A stretch of 64,000 nt of DNA from Motilibacter aurantiacus (GTDB taxonomy: Bacteria; Actinomycetota; Actinomycetes; Motilibacterales; Motilibacteraceae): positions 201,588 through 265,587 of the forward strand of contig NZ_JAANNO010000004.1 in the NCBI RefSeq assembly GCF_011250645.1, read 5' to 3'. Positions 9,408-19,635 of this stretch are shown here, one piece after another. Position 1 is the first letter of the stretch. Each line of letters opens with the position of its first letter. A program made the position numbers and the translations under genes. A model generated the notes under the pieces. It was not told where the DNA came from. It saw only the letters and a program-made list of their open reading frames with translations, and did no database searches.

Positions 9408-10412
9408 GTGGCCCCCGTGCCCCGCCGTCCCCGCGCCCGGAGCCGTCCGGTGCGCACGCACGCGCGCGCCGGCCGGGCACGTGGCCGGCACGTCGTCACC
9501 GCCACCGGCCGGGTGCCTGCCGGTCGCCGGCTCACCGCCGCCGCGCTGCTCTGCCTGGCCTGCACGGTCGTCGCGCACCTGCTGCCAGCGACGCGGGCGG
9601 GCGCCCCGGTCGCCCCCGCGCTGGCCGAGCCTGCCCGAGACGTCGCCGCGCCCCCGGCACCGCCCGCGCGGGCATCCACGGTCACGCTGACGCTGGCGCG
9701 GGAGACGGCGGTGGGCTCCCGGCTCGCGGTCGCCGGCTCGGTGACCCCGCGCCCCGCCACCGGCACGGCTGTCCTGCTCCAGCGACGTGACGGCGGCCGG
9801 TGGCGGACGGTGCAGACGCTGCGTACCGGCACCGCCGGGCGGTACCGCTCGACGGTGCGCCACGACGAGGTGGGCGTGTACGCGTACCGGGCCGCCGTCC
9901 GGCGCGGCCCGGTGTCCGGCCCGGCCCGGACCACGGCGGTCCGGGTGCACACCTACGTCGTCCGCACCCGTGGGGCCTTCCCCAGTGACGTGCGGGAGTT
10001 CGCCGCGACCGCGGCCGCGGCGTACGGCGATCCCCGCGGCTGGCTGCGGGGCTACCAGCGCTTCCGGGCGGTCCGTGCCGGCGGCGACTTCACGCTGGTG
10101 CTCGCGGCGGCGTCCACGGTGCCGTCCTACGGGCGCGTCTGCGACGCCCACTACAGCTGCCGGTCGGGGCGCTACGTCGTCATCAACGAAGCGCGCTGGC
10201 GGTCCGGCAGCCCGCCGTTCCGGGGACCGCTGGCCCAGTACCGGCGCATGGTGCTCAACCACGAGACCGGGCACTGGCTCGGGCTCGGGCACGTCGGCTG
10301 CCCCCGGTCCGGCGCGCTCGCCCCGGTGATGCAGCAGCAGTCGAAGGGGCTGGCGGGCTGCCGGCCGAACGCCTGGCCGCTCGACGGCGAGGTCCGCCGG
10401 CTGAGCGGCTGA
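9408..10412 (+). CDS. DUF3152-family secreted or anchored zinc metalloprotease-like protein
   Basis: A 334-aa protein. An Arg-rich N-terminus (residues 1-45) leads into one hydrophobic segment ([18 protein letters not shown]), likely a signal anchor, then a Pro/Ala linker. Residues about 85-170 look like an Ig-type beta domain ([20 protein letters not shown]). The C-terminal DUF3152 domain carries [11 protein letters not shown] (H285, E286, H289, H295), the zincin motif, and [15 protein letters not shown], a metzincin-like Met-turn region. The family's substrates are unknown. GTG start with TACGCT seven bases upstream and no Shine-Dalgarno. It lies on the opposite strand between hisF and hisI, a break in the his cluster. 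Confidence 0.85.
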   Translation: MAPVPRRPRARSRPVRTHARAGRARGRHVVTATGRVPAGRRLTAAALLCLACTVVAHLLPATRAGAPVAPALAEPARDVAAPPAPPARASTVTLTLARETAVGSRLAVAGSVTPRPATGTAVLLQRRDGGRWRTVQTLRTGTAGRYRSTVRHDEVGVYAYRAAVRRGPVSGPARTTAVRVHTYVVRTRGAFPSDVREFAATAAAAYGDPRGWLRGYQRFRAVRAGGDFTLVLAAASTVPSYGRVCDAHYSCRSGRYVVINEARWRSGSPPFRGPLAQYRRMVLNHETGHWLGLGHVGCPRSGALAPVMQQQSKGLAGCRPNAWPLDGEVRRLSG

Positions 10413-10425
10413 CCCGACCTGTCCG

Positions 10426-10431
10426 TAGGGT
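10426..10431 (+). promoter_or_regulatory. -10 box TAGGGT for leaderless DinB-like gene
   Basis: TAGGGT ends six bases before the ATG at 10438 (a GTG immediately precedes it). The box lies 13 bases after the DUF3152 stop codon. Confidence 0.5.
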
Positions 10432-10437
10432 GGCGTG

Positions 10438-11070
10438 ATGGGACAGTTCGCCGCCGCGGAACGGGCCGCACTCTGCGCGACCCTCGAGGCGGTCGGGCCG
10501 GACGCCCCGACCCTGGACGAGGGCTGGACGGCGCGCGACCTCGCGGCCCACCTCGTCCTGCGTGAGCGCCGCCTGGACGCGGCGCCCGGGATCCTGCTCA
10601 AGCCGCTCGCCGGCTGGACGGCGCGGGTGCAGCGCGGGATCGCCGACCGGCCGTGGCCGGGCCTGGTCGACGCCGTGCGCTCCGGGCCGCCGCGCTGGTC
10701 GCCGTACGCGCTCCCCGGCCTGGACGAGCAGGCCAACCTGGTGGAGCTCGTCGTGCACCACGAGGACGTACGCCGCGCCCGGGACGGCTGCGAGCCGCGG
10801 GCGCTGCCTCCCGGGCTGGAGGACGCGCTGTGGGCCCGGCTGGCCCGGATGGGGCGGCTGCTCTACCGCTCGTCGCGGGTGCCGGTGCTGCTGCGCCGGG
10901 ACACCGGGCAGGAGGCGAGGGCGAAGGGCGGAACGGGCTCACCGGTGGTCGTGGAGGGCCCGGCGGTCGAGCTGCTGATGCACGCCTTCGGCCGCGGCCG
11001 TGCCGCCCGGGTGCGCCTGGAGGGGGACGCCGACGCGGTGGCGCAGCTCTCCCCCGGCCTGCCGGGGTGA
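10438..11070 (+). CDS. TIGR03085-type DinB/maleylpyruvate-isomerase-like protein
   Basis: A 210-aa protein of the actinobacterial group related to mycothiol-dependent maleylpyruvate isomerases (DinB four-helix fold). Visible signatures are [30 protein letters not shown] (first metal-binding His) and [15 protein letters not shown] (further His ligands), then a C-terminal sterol-carrier-like region ([18 protein letters not shown]). The physiological reaction is not known; mycothiol-dependent chemistry is only an inference from the family. ATG or the adjoining GTG could start; a TAGGGT box six bases upstream suggests a leaderless mRNA. It converges on hisF with 19 bases between the stops. Confidence 0.8.
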   Translation: MGQFAAAERAALCATLEAVGPDAPTLDEGWTARDLAAHLVLRERRLDAAPGILLKPLAGWTARVQRGIADRPWPGLVDAVRSGPPRWSPYALPGLDEQANLVELVVHHEDVRRARDGCEPRALPPGLEDALWARLARMGRLLYRSSRVPVLLRRDTGQEARAKGGTGSPVVVEGPAVELLMHAFGRGRAARVRLEGDADAVAQLSPGLPG

Positions 11071-11089
11071 GCAGGCGCGGTCGGAAGGG

Positions 11090-11863
11090 TCAGCGGGTGC
11101 CGTAGCCGGCGGCGGAGAGCGCCTTCTTCACGTCCCCGATGCGCAGCTGCCCGAAGTGGAAGACGCTGGCCGCCAGGACGGCGTCGGCCCCGGCCTCCAC
11201 CGCAGGGGCGAAGTCGTCCAGCGCGCCCGCCCCGCCGCTCGCGATCACCGGGACGGTCACCGCGGCGCGGACGGCGCGCAGCATCTGCAGGTCGTAGCCC
11301 TGCTGCGTTCCGTCGGCGTCGATGGAGTTGAGCAGGACCTCGCCGACGCCGAGCTCGGCCGCCCGCGCAGCCCACTCGACCGCGTCGATGCCCGTCCCGC
11401 GACGCCCGCCGTGGGTCGTCACCTCGTAGCCGCTCGGGGTCGGCGGCACGTCGGGCGGGCAGCGCCGCGCGTCGACCGACAGCACGAGCACCTGAGACCC
11501 GAAGCGCTGCGCGACCTCCCGCACGAGCTCCGGGCGGGCCACTGCCGCGGTGTTCACCCCGACCTTGTCGGCACCGGCGCGCAGCAGCCGGTCGACGTCC
11601 TCGACCGAGCGGACTCCCCCGCCGACGGTGAGCGGGATGAAGACCTGCTCCGCCGTCCGCCGGACCACGTCGTAGGTCGTCTCCCGCCCACCGCTGCTGG
11701 CCGTGATGTCGAGGAACACCAGCTCGTCGGCGCCCTCCGCGTCGTAGACCTTCGCCATCTCGACCGGGTCGCCGGCGTCGCGGATCTCGGTGAACCGGAC
11801 GCCCTTGACGACGCGGCCGGCGTCGACGTCGAGGCAGGGGATGACGCGGACGGCGAGGCTCAC
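11090..11863 (-). CDS. hisF: Imidazole glycerol phosphate synthase, cyclase subunit
   Basis: A 257-aa TIM barrel that, with HisH, converts PRFAR and ammonia to IGP and AICAR. Key motifs: [15 protein letters not shown] (catalytic Asp11), [42 protein letters not shown] (catalytic second Asp) and VIASGGAG. A perfect-looking TAGGCT box ends seven bases before the GTG start, so this gene has its own leaderless promoter, which makes sense because a protease gene has been placed between it and priA. There is no Shine-Dalgarno. Confidence 0.96.
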   Translation of the reverse strand: MSLAVRVIPCLDVDAGRVVKGVRFTEIRDAGDPVEMAKVYDAEGADELVFLDITASSGGRETTYDVVRRTAEQVFIPLTVGGGVRSVEDVDRLLRAGADKVGVNTAAVARPELVREVAQRFGSQVLVLSVDARRCPPDVPPTPSGYEVTTHGGRRGTGIDAVEWAARAAELGVGEVLLNSIDADGTQQGYDLQMLRAVRAAVTVPVIASGGAGALDDFAPAVEAGADAVLAASVFHFGQLRIGDVKKALSAAGYGTR

Positions 11864-11870
11864 GGCCAGC

Positions 11871-11876
11871 AGCCTA
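11871..11876 (-). promoter_or_regulatory. -10 box TAGGCT for leaderless hisF
   Basis: On the minus strand TAGGCT is followed by seven bases and the GTG start at 11863, inside the 22-base gap to the protease gene stop. Confidence 0.55.
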
Positions 11877-11885
11877 GGCGACCTG

Positions 11886-13688
11886 TCAGCTCACCCGGGA
11901 CGTGGTGCGGGCGACCTTGACCGTCGTCCCCTGCCAGGAGGACACGGTGGCCTCGCAGTAGACATAGCTCCCGCGCTCGGCCTGCTGCAGCTGGTAGGTC
12001 GCGGCGGTCGAGCTCAGGATCCGCGCGTCGGCCGGCAGCGTGCTCGACGACAGGGTCGAGGAGGCGGCCCAGCGGTAGCTGACCGTCAGCCCCTCCTCGT
12101 AGAGCACCGGCGTGCAGGTCAGGGTGACTCCCGCGGTGCCGGCCCCGGCCACGCTGAGGTCGACCCGCGGGGCGGACAGCTGCGGGACGTACGCCCAGTC
12201 CGACTGGGTGACCGAGCCCATGGCGTTCGCGCTGGTGGCGCGGCAGGTGAGGTAGCGGCCGGCGGCCGCCTTCAGCACGTCCGCGCTGAGCACGAGCGTC
12301 GGCCCGGCGCCGAGCGGCCGCACGTCGGTGACCGCGTCGATGCCGGGCAGGGAGAGCCACTCGTAGGTGGTGACCACTCCCGGCACGGTCGTCGCGGGCA
12401 CCGCGCAGGTCAGGGTCGTCCCCGGCGCCGGCATCGCCCCTGCCGCCGGAAGGCCGGTGATGTCCGGGTAGGCCGTGGGGCTCGGCGCCGGCGGCACGGG
12501 CACCTCCACGGAGGCGGTGGCGGTCCCGGCACGCGAGGTGGCGGTGACCTTGCAGGTGAGCGTCTTGCCCGCGTCCGCGGGAGTCAGCACGTGGTCCGGG
12601 CCGGCCTCGAGCTTGACACTGCCGACGTACCATTCAGGAACCACACTGCTGGTGTTCGCGGTCCACGACCCCGCGCCGCACGAGATCGCCTGCCCGAGCC
12701 CGACGGTGCCGGAGGCGACGGGGGCGGAGACGTTGTAGGGCAGCGCGCGGTTCTGCGTCCTGGCCAGCTTCGGCAGCGACGCGCGGGTGGCCTTGGTCCA
12801 GACCGAGTAGGCACCGACGCTCGTGAAGACGGTCGGGGCCCGGTCGCAGCCGGAGGCCGCGCCGAAGCTGGACACGCCCACGACGTAGAAGGCCTTGCCG
12901 ACCTTGGTCGCGAGCGGCCCGCCGCTGTCGCCCTGGCATCCGCCGGCGTAACGGCCGCGTCCGATGGAGCGGGCGGCGGCCAGCTGCTTCTGGGGGGAGA
13001 AGTAGCGGAAGGTGCGGTCGGCGAGGGCGTTCATCTGGCGCAGCGACGTCGTCCGCAGCTGCCCCGTCAGCTTGCCCTTCTCGTTGTCGCCCCAGCCGTA
13101 GATCCGCAGGTCGGCCAAGCGGCCGGCGCGCGCCCGTGCGGCCATGGCCGGCGTGGCGAGCTTGGCGTAGGCCGCCAGCTTCAGGGGCACCAGCGGGCGG
13201 AGCATCGCGATGTCGTTGGCGGCCGTCCGGTCGCGGTAGCCGCTGTTGAACCGGATCGCCTCCACCGGGACGAGCGTGCCCTTGCGCAGTGCGTTGGCGC
13301 CGATCTCGACGTAGTAGAGGCCCTTCGCGTCCGGCACGCAGTGCGCTGCGGTCACGATCTCGGTCGGCGAGATGGCGGAGGTGCTGCAGAGCGCGTCCGC
13401 GGACGTGGCGCCCTTGCGGACGTGCCAGAGCGGCAGGACCCACGGGACGGTGCTGGCGGGCCGCTTCACCACGGTGCCGTGGGTGACCGACCGGGTCACC
13501 GAGAGCTCGGGCAGCCGCGGCAGGTCGGGCAGCGACGCCGACGCGGCGCCGGCCGCGGGCCGGGCCGGCGCCTCCGCGGCGGCCGGCCGGGCCGACAGTG
13601 CAGACGGTGCGGCCTGCGCCGGCAGGGCGCCTGCGACGGCCACGGGCACGAGGAACAGAGCCGGCAGGGCAAGCCGGGCACGGGACAT
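11886..13688 (-). CDS. Secreted trypsin-like serine protease with three Ig-like C-terminal repeats
   Basis: A 600-aa exported protein. Signal peptide at 1-27 ([22 protein letters not shown]). Ala/Pro-rich linker to residue 60. The S1 protease domain has the full triad: H116 in TAAHC, D159 in NDIAML and S255 in GDSGGP, with disulfide Cys residues nearby. From residue 315 three repeats of about 90 residues, each with a Cys pair and a buried Trp ([27 protein letters not shown]), look like actinobacterial Ig-like cell-surface modules. ATG start behind GGGGG at seven bases. It lies in the same direction as the his genes but has its own 5' gap; a role in histidine synthesis is unlikely. Confidence 0.9.
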   Translation of the reverse strand: MSRARLALPALFLVPVAVAGALPAQAAPSALSARPAAAEAPARPAAGAASASLPDLPRLPELSVTRSVTHGTVVKRPASTVPWVLPLWHVRKGATSADALCSTSAISPTEIVTAAHCVPDAKGLYYVEIGANALRKGTLVPVEAIRFNSGYRDRTAANDIAMLRPLVPLKLAAYAKLATPAMAARARAGRLADLRIYGWGDNEKGKLTGQLRTTSLRQMNALADRTFRYFSPQKQLAAARSIGRGRYAGGCQGDSGGPLATKVGKAFYVVGVSSFGAASGCDRAPTVFTSVGAYSVWTKATRASLPKLARTQNRALPYNVSAPVASGTVGLGQAISCGAGSWTANTSSVVPEWYVGSVKLEAGPDHVLTPADAGKTLTCKVTATSRAGTATASVEVPVPPAPSPTAYPDITGLPAAGAMPAPGTTLTCAVPATTVPGVVTTYEWLSLPGIDAVTDVRPLGAGPTLVLSADVLKAAAGRYLTCRATSANAMGSVTQSDWAYVPQLSAPRVDLSVAGAGTAGVTLTCTPVLYEEGLTVSYRWAASSTLSSSTLPADARILSSTAATYQLQQAERGSYVYCEATVSSWQGTTVKVARTTSRVS

Positions 13689-13761
13689 GAACTACCCCCA
13701 GAGTGGATTTCAGAGGGAAGCTTAAGTGGCCCGTGCCCGATCCGGCGGATGCCGCCCACAG

Positions 13762-13777
13762 CGCCACCCGCGTGGCG
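13762..13777 (-). terminator. Short hairpin after priA
   Basis: CGCCAC and GTGGCG pair around a 4-base loop about 25 bases past the priA stop codon, in the 112-base gap before the protease gene. It may end the hisD-priA transcript. The rest of the gap holds a relatively AT-rich stretch (13700-13730) that is probably the protease promoter. Confidence 0.4.
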
Positions 13778-13800
13778 GAGTACGCCCCGGTACGTCCCGG

Positions 13801-14550
13801 TCAGCCCGAGACGGCGAGCGCTTCCTCGAGCGTGAACGCCCCGGCGTAGAGCGCCTTGCCCACGATCGACCCCTCGACCCCGAGCGGCACGAGCGTGCGC
13901 AGGGCGCGCAGGTCGTCGAGCGTGCTCACGCCGCCCGACGCGACGACGGGCTTGTCGGTGGCGGCGCACACCGAGCGGAGCAGGTCCAGGTTGGGCCCTT
14001 GCAGCGTGCCGTCCTTGTTGACGTCCGTGACGACGTAGCGGGCGCACCCGTCCCGGTCGAGACGCTCGAGGACGTCGAAGAGCTCGCCGCCTTCCTGCGT
14101 CCAGCCCCGGGCGGCGAGAGTGGTGCCGCGGACGTCCAGCCCGACGGCGATGAGGTCGCCGAACTCGCCGATGGCGCGGCGTACCCACTCCGGGGACTCC
14201 AGCGCCGCGGTGCCGAGGTTCACCCGCGCGCAGCCGGTGGCCAGCGCCGCGCGCAACGACTCGTCGTCCCGGATCCCGCCCGAGAGCTCCACCTTCACGT
14301 CCACCGCGCGCACGACCTCGGCGAGCAGCTCGCGGTTGGAGCCGCGGCCGAAGGCGGCGTCGAGGTCGACCAGGTGGATCCACTCCGCGCCGGCCGCCTC
14401 CCAGGCCCGGGCGGCGGCGAGCGGCTCGCCGTAGGAGGTCTCACTGCCCGCGGCGCCCTGCACGAGACGGACCGCCTGGCCGTCGGCGACGTCGACGGCG
14501 GGCAGCAGCACGAGGCGGTCGGCGCTGGAGTTCGATGCGGGGGTCGTCAC
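13801..14550 (-). CDS. priA: Bifunctional PriA (HisA/TrpF) isomerase
   Basis: A 249-aa TIM barrel of the actinobacterial PriA group, which isomerises both ProFAR (histidine) and PRA (tryptophan). It has [18 protein letters not shown] (catalytic Asp on strand 1), [36 protein letters not shown] (catalytic Asp) and VVASGGVST. No trpF gene is present in the trp genes seen here, which fits a dual role. The GTG start is 5 bases after the stop of a small membrane-protein gene. It ends the hisD-C-B-H run; a short hairpin follows. Confidence 0.93.
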   Translation of the reverse strand: MTTPASNSSADRLVLLPAVDVADGQAVRLVQGAAGSETSYGEPLAAARAWEAAGAEWIHLVDLDAAFGRGSNRELLAEVVRAVDVKVELSGGIRDDESLRAALATGCARVNLGTAALESPEWVRRAIGEFGDLIAVGLDVRGTTLAARGWTQEGGELFDVLERLDRDGCARYVVTDVNKDGTLQGPNLDLLRSVCAATDKPVVASGGVSTLDDLRALRTLVPLGVEGSIVGKALYAGAFTLEEALAVSG

Positions 14551-14555
14551 GGGGT

Positions 14556-14900
14556 TCAGTGCCTCCGGTCGAAGAGAAGGGCGGCCAGGACGGGGGCCGC
14601 CACGATGGCGAGCAGCAGGGCGCCGGCGCGTACCAGCCAGTCGTCGGTCGACAGCCAGACCGCGCCCTGCGCGAGGACGAGCGCGGCGAGCAGGCCCAGC
14701 GACTGCATCCGGCGCCGGCGCGCCAACCGGCCGGTCGGCCGCCCGATGCGGGTACGCCGCGGCAGCCGGGCACGCCAGCGGTCCGCGAGGACGCGACGGC
14801 GGCGAGACCGCGCGTCGCGCAGCTCCCGCTCCTGCGCCGCGCGCGCCCGCTCGGCCTCGAGCAGCGCACGTCGACGCGCCCGCTCACCCTTGGCCGCCAC
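14556..14900 (-). CDS. Small two-helix membrane protein in the his operon
   Basis: A 114-aa protein of unknown function. The first 65 residues are extremely Arg-rich ([17 protein letters not shown] and further Arg clusters) and predicted helical. Two hydrophobic segments follow: [17 protein letters not shown] and [20 protein letters not shown]. Its stop lies 5 bases before priA and its start 78 bases after hisH. Upstream of the GTG there is TAAGGT eight bases away, which could be a -10 box, or AAGGTG a weak ribosome site. Conserved small membrane proteins at this spot occur in other actinobacteria. The basic helix could bind nucleic acid or phospholipid, but this is a guess. Confidence 0.7.
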   Translation of the reverse strand: MAAKGERARRRALLEAERARAAQERELRDARSRRRRVLADRWRARLPRRTRIGRPTGRLARRRRMQSLGLLAALVLAQGAVWLSTDDWLVRAGALLLAIVAAPVLAALLFDRRH

Positions 14901-14978
14901 GGGGACGCACCTTAACCGGCCGGGCCGCGCCTCGGCACGTCCTCGGCCCGCTGCTGCGGACGTCGGCCCGCCGATGGG

Positions 14979-15614
14979 TCAGGACAGCGTGCGCAGCCAG
15001 TTCTCCAGCAGCGCGGCGCCGGCGTCGCCGGACTTCTCGGGGTGGAACTGCGTGGCGCTGAGCGCGCCGTTCTCGACCGCCGCGAGGAAGGGCCGGCCGT
15101 GCTCGGCCCAGGTGAGCAGTGGCGCGGGATAGCGCTCGGACGGGGGCATGTCCATGCCGCGGACGCCGTAGGAGTGGACGAAGTAGAAGCGCTCGTCCTC
15201 GAGGCCGGCGAGGAGCGTCGTCCCCTCGGGCGCCTGCACGGTGTTCCAGCCCATGTGCGGCAGGACGGGCGCCTCGAGCCGGTCGACGACGCCCGGCCAC
15301 TCGCCGCAGCCCTCGGACTCGACGCCGTGCTCGACGCCCTTCTCGAAGAGGATCTGCATGCCCACGCAGATGCCCAGCACGGGCCGTCCACCGGCCAGGC
15401 GACGGCCGATGATCTCCCCGCCGCGGACGGCCCGCAGGCCGTCCATGCAGGCGGCGAAGGCGCCCACCCCCGGAACGACGAGCCCGTCGGCCCCCTCGGC
15501 CGTGGCCCGGTCCGACGTCAGGGTCACCTCGGCCCCGACGCGCTCGAGCGCCCGCACGGCCGAGCGGAGGTTGCCGGAGCCGTAGTCGAGGACGGCGACG
15601 GAGGGCGCCGCCAT
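14979..15614 (-). CDS. hisH: Imidazole glycerol phosphate synthase, glutamine amidotransferase subunit
   Basis: A 211-aa class I glutaminase that feeds ammonia to HisF. The nucleophile elbow is GICVGMQ (Cys about residue 83), the catalytic His-Glu pair is in QFHPEKSG near the C-terminus, and [16 protein letters not shown] and [13 protein letters not shown] segments are typical. The ATG start shares one base with the hisB stop (TGATG), so it is coupled to hisB. Confidence 0.96.
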   Translation of the reverse strand: MAAPSVAVLDYGSGNLRSAVRALERVGAEVTLTSDRATAEGADGLVVPGVGAFAACMDGLRAVRGGEIIGRRLAGGRPVLGICVGMQILFEKGVEHGVESEGCGEWPGVVDRLEAPVLPHMGWNTVQAPEGTTLLAGLEDERFYFVHSYGVRGMDMPPSERYPAPLLTWAEHGRPFLAAVENGALSATQFHPEKSGDAGAALLENWLRTLS

Positions 15615-16231
15615 CAGAGCGTGCCCTTGGTCGACGGCACGCCGACCACCCGCGGGTCGAAGGCCACGGCGTCGCGCAGCGCGCGCCCGAGCGCCTTGAA
15701 CTGCGCCTCCACGAGGTGGTGCGGGTCGCGCCCCGCGAGCACGCGCACGTGCAGCGCGATGGCCGCGTTGAACGACAGGCTCTCGATGACGTGCCGGGTC
15801 AGCGAGCCGACGTAGTCACCGCCGATCACGACGTACGCCTGGCCCTCCGGCTCCCCCGTGTGGACGCAGTAGGGGCGTCCGGCGAGGTCGACGGCGACCT
15901 GGACGAGGGTCTCGTCCAGCGGGACGAGGGCGTCGCCGAAGCGGCGGATGCCGGCCTTGTCGCCGAGCGCCTGGCGCAGCGCCTCGCCGAGCGCGATGGC
16001 GGTGTCCTCGACGGTGTGGTGCGCGTCGATGTGCGTGTCGCCGGACGTCTTCACCGTCAGGTCCAGCAGCCCGTGCTTGCCCAGCTGGGCGAGCATGTGG
16101 TCGTAGAACCCGACGCCGGTCGAGACGTCGACCGTGCCGCTGCCGTCCAGGTCGACCTCGACCAGGACGGAGGACTCCTTCGTGACACGCTCGACCCGGC
16201 CGAAGCGCCGGCGCTGGCTCGTCTCGCTCAC
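15614..16231 (-). CDS. hisB: Imidazoleglycerol-phosphate dehydratase
   Basis: A 205-aa monofunctional HisB with its paired manganese-binding motifs: [14 protein letters not shown] then [18 protein letters not shown] in the first half, and ESLSFNAA plus [20 protein letters not shown] in the second. It turns IGP into imidazole acetol phosphate. No HisN phosphatase is fused. The GTG start overlaps the hisC stop by four bases. Confidence 0.97.
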   Translation of the reverse strand: MSETSQRRRFGRVERVTKESSVLVEVDLDGSGTVDVSTGVGFYDHMLAQLGKHGLLDLTVKTSGDTHIDAHHTVEDTAIALGEALRQALGDKAGIRRFGDALVPLDETLVQVAVDLAGRPYCVHTGEPEGQAYVVIGGDYVGSLTRHVIESLSFNAAIALHVRVLAGRDPHHLVEAQFKALGRALRDAVAFDPRVVGVPSTKGTL

Positions 16232-17373
16232 TGCTTCCCTGCTTCCTCGGCCCGCTGCGCGGCCGCCCGGTCGCCGGCCGCCTGCTGCGGGGCTGCGTCG
16301 TCCAGAGCGCGCAGGAACGCGCTCGTCTCCTCCTCCGTGCCCGCCGTCACGCGCAGCCAGCCCGCCAGGCCGACATCGCGGACGAGGACGCCCCGGTCCA
16401 ACAGCGCCTGCCACACGTCGGCTTGTTCCTCGAAGCGGCCGAAGAGGACGAAGTTCGCGTCACTGTCCACGACCTGGAGGCCGCGCGCCCGTAGCTCGCG
16501 GACGATCCGGTCGCGCTGTGCCTTGACGAGGTCGACGGAGGCGAGAGTGTCGTCGGCGTGCCGGAGCGCGGCCCGCGCGGCCTCCTGCGACATCACCGAC
16601 AGGTGGTAGGGCAGCCGGACGAGGCGCAGCGCGTCCACCACCGCGGGATCGGCGGCCAGGTAGCCCAGCCGCCCGCCGGCGAAGGCGAACGCCTTGGACA
16701 TCGTGCGGCTCACGATCAGCCGCGGCCGCCCCGGCAGCAGCCGCAGCAGCGACGGCGCGTGGCTGAACTCGGCGTAGGCCTCGTCCACGACCACGACCCC
16801 GGCGGTGGCGGCGTAGACCTCCTCCACGACGTCGGCCTCGAGCGCCGTGCCCGTCGGGTTGTTCGGCGAGCAGAGGAAGACGACGTCGGGGTCGTGCTCG
16901 GCCACCGCCTCCACGGCGACGGCGGGGTCGATCCGGAACCCGGACTCGGCCTCGCGCGGGGCGACGACGTACGTGGTCGACGTGCCCTGGCTGATGAGGG
17001 AGTGCATCGAGTAGGTCGGCTCGAACCCGAGCGCGACGCGCCCCGGCCCGCCGAAGGCCTGCAGGATCTGCTGCAGGACCTCGTTGGACCCGTTGGCCGC
17101 CCACACCTGCTCCGCCGACAGCTGCACGCCCCCCGTGCGCGAGAGGTACGCCGCCAGCTTCCCGCGCAGCGCCAGCGCCTCCCGGTCGGGATAGCGGTTG
17201 AGCTCGGCGGCCGCAGCGGACACGGACGCGGCCAGGTCAGCGATCAGGGCCGCGCTCGGGGGGTACGGGTTCTCGTTGGTGTTGAGCCGGACCGGGACGT
17301 CGAGCTGGGGCGCGCCGTAGGGGGACTTGCCGCGCAGCTCCGGCCGGATCGGCAGCTCCTCCAGCGCGCTCAC
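16228..17373 (-). CDS. hisC: Histidinol-phosphate aminotransferase
   Basis: A 381-aa class I/II PLP aminotransferase. [11 protein letters not shown] opens the fold, CSPNNPTG and [11 protein letters not shown] bind PLP, the PLP lysine is in [17 protein letters not shown], and GWLRVTAGT carries the carboxylate-binding Arg. It transaminates imidazole acetol phosphate. Start GTG at 17373 overlaps the hisD stop by four bases. The last 30 residues are an Ala/Arg/Glu-rich tail ([11 protein letters not shown]) longer than usual. Confidence 0.96.
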   Translation of the reverse strand: MSALEELPIRPELRGKSPYGAPQLDVPVRLNTNENPYPPSAALIADLAASVSAAAAELNRYPDREALALRGKLAAYLSRTGGVQLSAEQVWAANGSNEVLQQILQAFGGPGRVALGFEPTYSMHSLISQGTSTTYVVAPREAESGFRIDPAVAVEAVAEHDPDVVFLCSPNNPTGTALEADVVEEVYAATAGVVVVDEAYAEFSHAPSLLRLLPGRPRLIVSRTMSKAFAFAGGRLGYLAADPAVVDALRLVRLPYHLSVMSQEAARAALRHADDTLASVDLVKAQRDRIVRELRARGLQVVDSDANFVLFGRFEEQADVWQALLDRGVLVRDVGLAGWLRVTAGTEEETSAFLRALDDAAPQQAAGDRAAAQRAEEAGKQ

Positions 17374-18743
17374 GCGTCGCCCCCGGTCCGGGCGGGGATG
17401 CGCGCGCGCACGGCCGCGACGTGCGCGACGAGGTCCTCGGTGGTGCCGAGCGCGTCGATGTGGTCGGCGACCTGCGCGAGCGCCTCCCGGGTGTAGTCGA
17501 CGACGTGGATGCCGCGCAGGAAGGTCTGCACCGACAGGCCGGCGTTGAAGCGGGCGGTCCCGCCGGTGGGCAGGACGTGGTTCGAGCCGGCGAGGTAGTC
17601 CCCGAGGCTGACCGGGGACCAGGGCCCGACGAAGATCGCGCCCGCGTTGGTGACCCGGGCGGCCCACTGCGCCGCGTCGCGGGTGATGACCTCGAGGTGC
17701 TCGGCGGCCCACTCGTCGACGACGACCAGGCCGTGCTCGAGGTCGTCGACCAGGACGTACGCGGACTGGCCGCGCAGCGCCTGCCCGATCCGCTCCTGGT
17801 GCTTGGTGAGCGCGAACTGCCGCTCCAGCTCGGCCTCGACGGCGTCGACCAGCTCGACACTGGGGGTCACGAGCAGGCAGCTGGCGTTGGGGTCGTGCTC
17901 GGCCTGGGACAGCAGGTCGGCGGCCACGAACGTGGGGTCCGCGGTCTCGTCGGCGAGGATGCCGATCTCGGTCGGCCCGGCCTCGGAGTCGATCCCGATC
18001 CGCCCGCGCAGCAGCCGCTTGGCGGCCGCGACGTAGACGTTGCCCGGCCCCGTCACCATGTCGACGGGGCGGCACTCCTCGGTGCCGTACGCGAACATCG
18101 CGATCGCCTGGGCGCCGCCGACCGCATAGACCTCGTCGACCCCGAGCAGAGCGCAGGCCGCGAGGACGCTGGGGTGGGGCAGCCCGCCGTGCTCACGCTG
18201 CGGGGGCGACGCGACCGCGAGCGAGCCGACGCCGGCGACCTGGGCGGGGACGACGTTCATGATCACCGAGGACGGGTACGCGAGCAGCCCCCCCGGCGCG
18301 TAGAGGCCGACCCGGCGGACCGGCACCCAGCGCTCCGTGACCACCCCGCCGGCGGCGACCTCGACACGCTCGTCGGGCCGCAGCTGCGCGCGCGAGACGA
18401 TGCGGGCACGGCGCGCGGACTCCTCGATCGCGGCCCGGACGGCCGGGTCGAGCGCGCGCACGGCGTCCTCGAGGGCCGACTGCGGGACCCGGCACGTCTC
18501 CAGGTCCACCCGGTCGAACCGGCTGGTGGCCTCGAGCACCGCGACCAGCCCGCGCTCGCGCACGTCCTCGACGACCGGGCGCACCGCCTCGACGGCGGTC
18601 TCGACGTCGAGCGCCGGACGGGGCAGGACCGCGGCGGCGAGGGCGGCGTCATGGGACCGCCCGCGCAGGTCCACCCGGGCGATGAAGCCCTCGGCGGACG
18701 AGGATGCGGGAGTGGCGCGGTCCGGGGCAGACGTCGAGGTCAC
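17370..18743 (-). CDS. hisD: Histidinol dehydrogenase
   Basis: A 457-aa zinc enzyme that performs the last two NAD-dependent oxidations of histidine synthesis. It has [59 protein letters not shown] (zinc and catalytic residues) and AEHLEVI. It is the first gene of the his run. The GTG start has TAGACT six bases upstream and no ribosome site, so the operon mRNA appears leaderless, which rules out a classical his leader peptide attenuator. Confidence 0.96.
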   Translation of the reverse strand: MTSTSAPDRATPASSSAEGFIARVDLRGRSHDAALAAAVLPRPALDVETAVEAVRPVVEDVRERGLVAVLEATSRFDRVDLETCRVPQSALEDAVRALDPAVRAAIEESARRARIVSRAQLRPDERVEVAAGGVVTERWVPVRRVGLYAPGGLLAYPSSVIMNVVPAQVAGVGSLAVASPPQREHGGLPHPSVLAACALLGVDEVYAVGGAQAIAMFAYGTEECRPVDMVTGPGNVYVAAAKRLLRGRIGIDSEAGPTEIGILADETADPTFVAADLLSQAEHDPNASCLLVTPSVELVDAVEAELERQFALTKHQERIGQALRGQSAYVLVDDLEHGLVVVDEWAAEHLEVITRDAAQWAARVTNAGAIFVGPWSPVSLGDYLAGSNHVLPTGGTARFNAGLSVQTFLRGIHVVDYTREALAQVADHIDALGTTEDLVAHVAAVRARIPARTGGDA

Positions 18744-18749
18744 GGGGCA

Positions 18750-18755
18750 AGTCTA
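18750..18755 (-). promoter_or_regulatory. -10 box TAGACT for leaderless hisD operon
   Basis: TAGACT (minus strand) is followed by TGCCCC and the GTG start at 18743. It shares a 100-base divergent region with the LON-domain gene. Confidence 0.55.
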
Positions 18756-18831
18756 GGTACCGCGCCGGACGCCCGGCACCGTCCTGACACGGGTGTGGAC
18801 GGTGCTGTCCGGGCCGGGCACACCGGTGCAA

Positions 18832-18837
18832 TACCGT
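18832..18837 (+). promoter_or_regulatory. -10 box TACCGT for leaderless LON-domain gene
   Basis: TACCGT is followed by six bases (GAGCGC) and GTG at 18844, with no Shine-Dalgarno. Confidence 0.5.
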
Positions 18838-18843
18838 GAGCGC

Positions 18844-19545
18844 GTGCCCGAGCGGCTGCCGCTGTTCCCCCTGGGGGCCGTGCTCTTCCCCGGCGCGACG
18901 CTCGCGCTCCACGTCTTCGAGGAGCGCTACCGCGCGCTGGTCGAGCACCTGCTCGCCCTTCCGGCCGACGCCCCGCGCGCGTTCGGCGTCGTCGCCATCC
19001 GGTCCGGCCGCGAGGTCGGGCAGGCGTTCATCGAGGACGGTGAGCCGCGCGAGCGGCTGCACGACGTGGGCTGTGTGGCCGAGATCCGCGACGTGGAGGC
19101 GTACTCGGACGGGCGCTTCGACATCGTCACCAGCGGCACGCGCCGCTTCCGCCTGCGCGGGCTGGAGGAGCCCGGCGCGTCAGGAGGGCCGTGGACGGGC
19201 GGGCTCGTCGACTGGGTGCCGGAGCCCGAGGACGGCCCCGAGGCCGGGCAGCGCGCCGTGCCGGTGGCGCGGATGCTCGCCGAGTACGTCGCCGCCCTGC
19301 CGCCGGCGGTCGCCCGCGAGCTGCCGCTGCCCGGGCCCGGCCGCGAGCTGGGGCCGACCGCGCTGTCGTACGCCGTCGCGAACGTCCTGGTCGTGCCACA
19401 GGGCGAGCGCCAGCGCCTGCTCGCGGCACCGGACGCGGCCTCTCGCCTGGCGGTGGAGGCCGCGCTGCTGCGGCGCGAGACGGCGCTCGTCTCGGCGCTG
19501 GGCGCCGTGCCGCTGCATGCCCCGGCCGCCGCGACGCCCAACTGA
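18844..19545 (+). CDS. LON substrate-binding-domain protein
   Basis: A 233-aa protein made almost wholly of the N-terminal (substrate-recognition) domain of Lon protease, with no AAA or protease part. Family signatures are LPLFPLGAVLFPGATLALHVFEERYRALV and GCVAEIRDVEAYSDGRFDIVTSGTRRFRL. Such stand-alone domains are conserved in actinobacteria next to hisD; their task is unknown, possibly binding unfolded proteins. GTG at 18844 is preferred over an upstream GTG because it gives the family's N-terminus and lies six bases after TACCGT. Confidence 0.88.
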   Translation: MPERLPLFPLGAVLFPGATLALHVFEERYRALVEHLLALPADAPRAFGVVAIRSGREVGQAFIEDGEPRERLHDVGCVAEIRDVEAYSDGRFDIVTSGTRRFRLRGLEEPGASGGPWTGGLVDWVPEPEDGPEAGQRAVPVARMLAEYVAALPPAVARELPLPGPGRELGPTALSYAVANVLVVPQGERQRLLAAPDAASRLAVEAALLRRETALVSALGAVPLHAPAAATPN

Positions 19546-19585
19546 GGTCCGCCCGGCCGCGCTGGGCCGCGCGGCCTCCGACCCT

Positions 19586-19600
19586 GCGCGAATATCGCGC
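19586..19600 (+). promoter_or_regulatory. Perfect inverted repeat GCGCGA-ATA-TCGCGC upstream of ybaK
   Basis: A 6-bp perfect palindrome with a 3-base centre lies 22 bases upstream of the ybaK -10 box, in a position where a repressor or activator could bind. No cognate regulator is suggested by the context. Confidence 0.25.
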
Positions 19601-19622
19601 GCGGCGTGGCGAGGGCGCTGGG

Positions 19623-19628
19623 TAGCCT
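19623..19628 (+). promoter_or_regulatory. -10 box TAGCCT for leaderless ybaK
   Basis: TAGCCT then seven bases (CCCCGCC) then GTG at 19636; no ribosome site. Confidence 0.5.
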
Positions 19629-19635
19629 CCCCGCC

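Noticed and set aside
18744..18843. Histidine leader peptide before hisD
   Set aside because: No His-rich short frame is seen, and the TAGACT box six bases before the GTG leaves no leader RNA.
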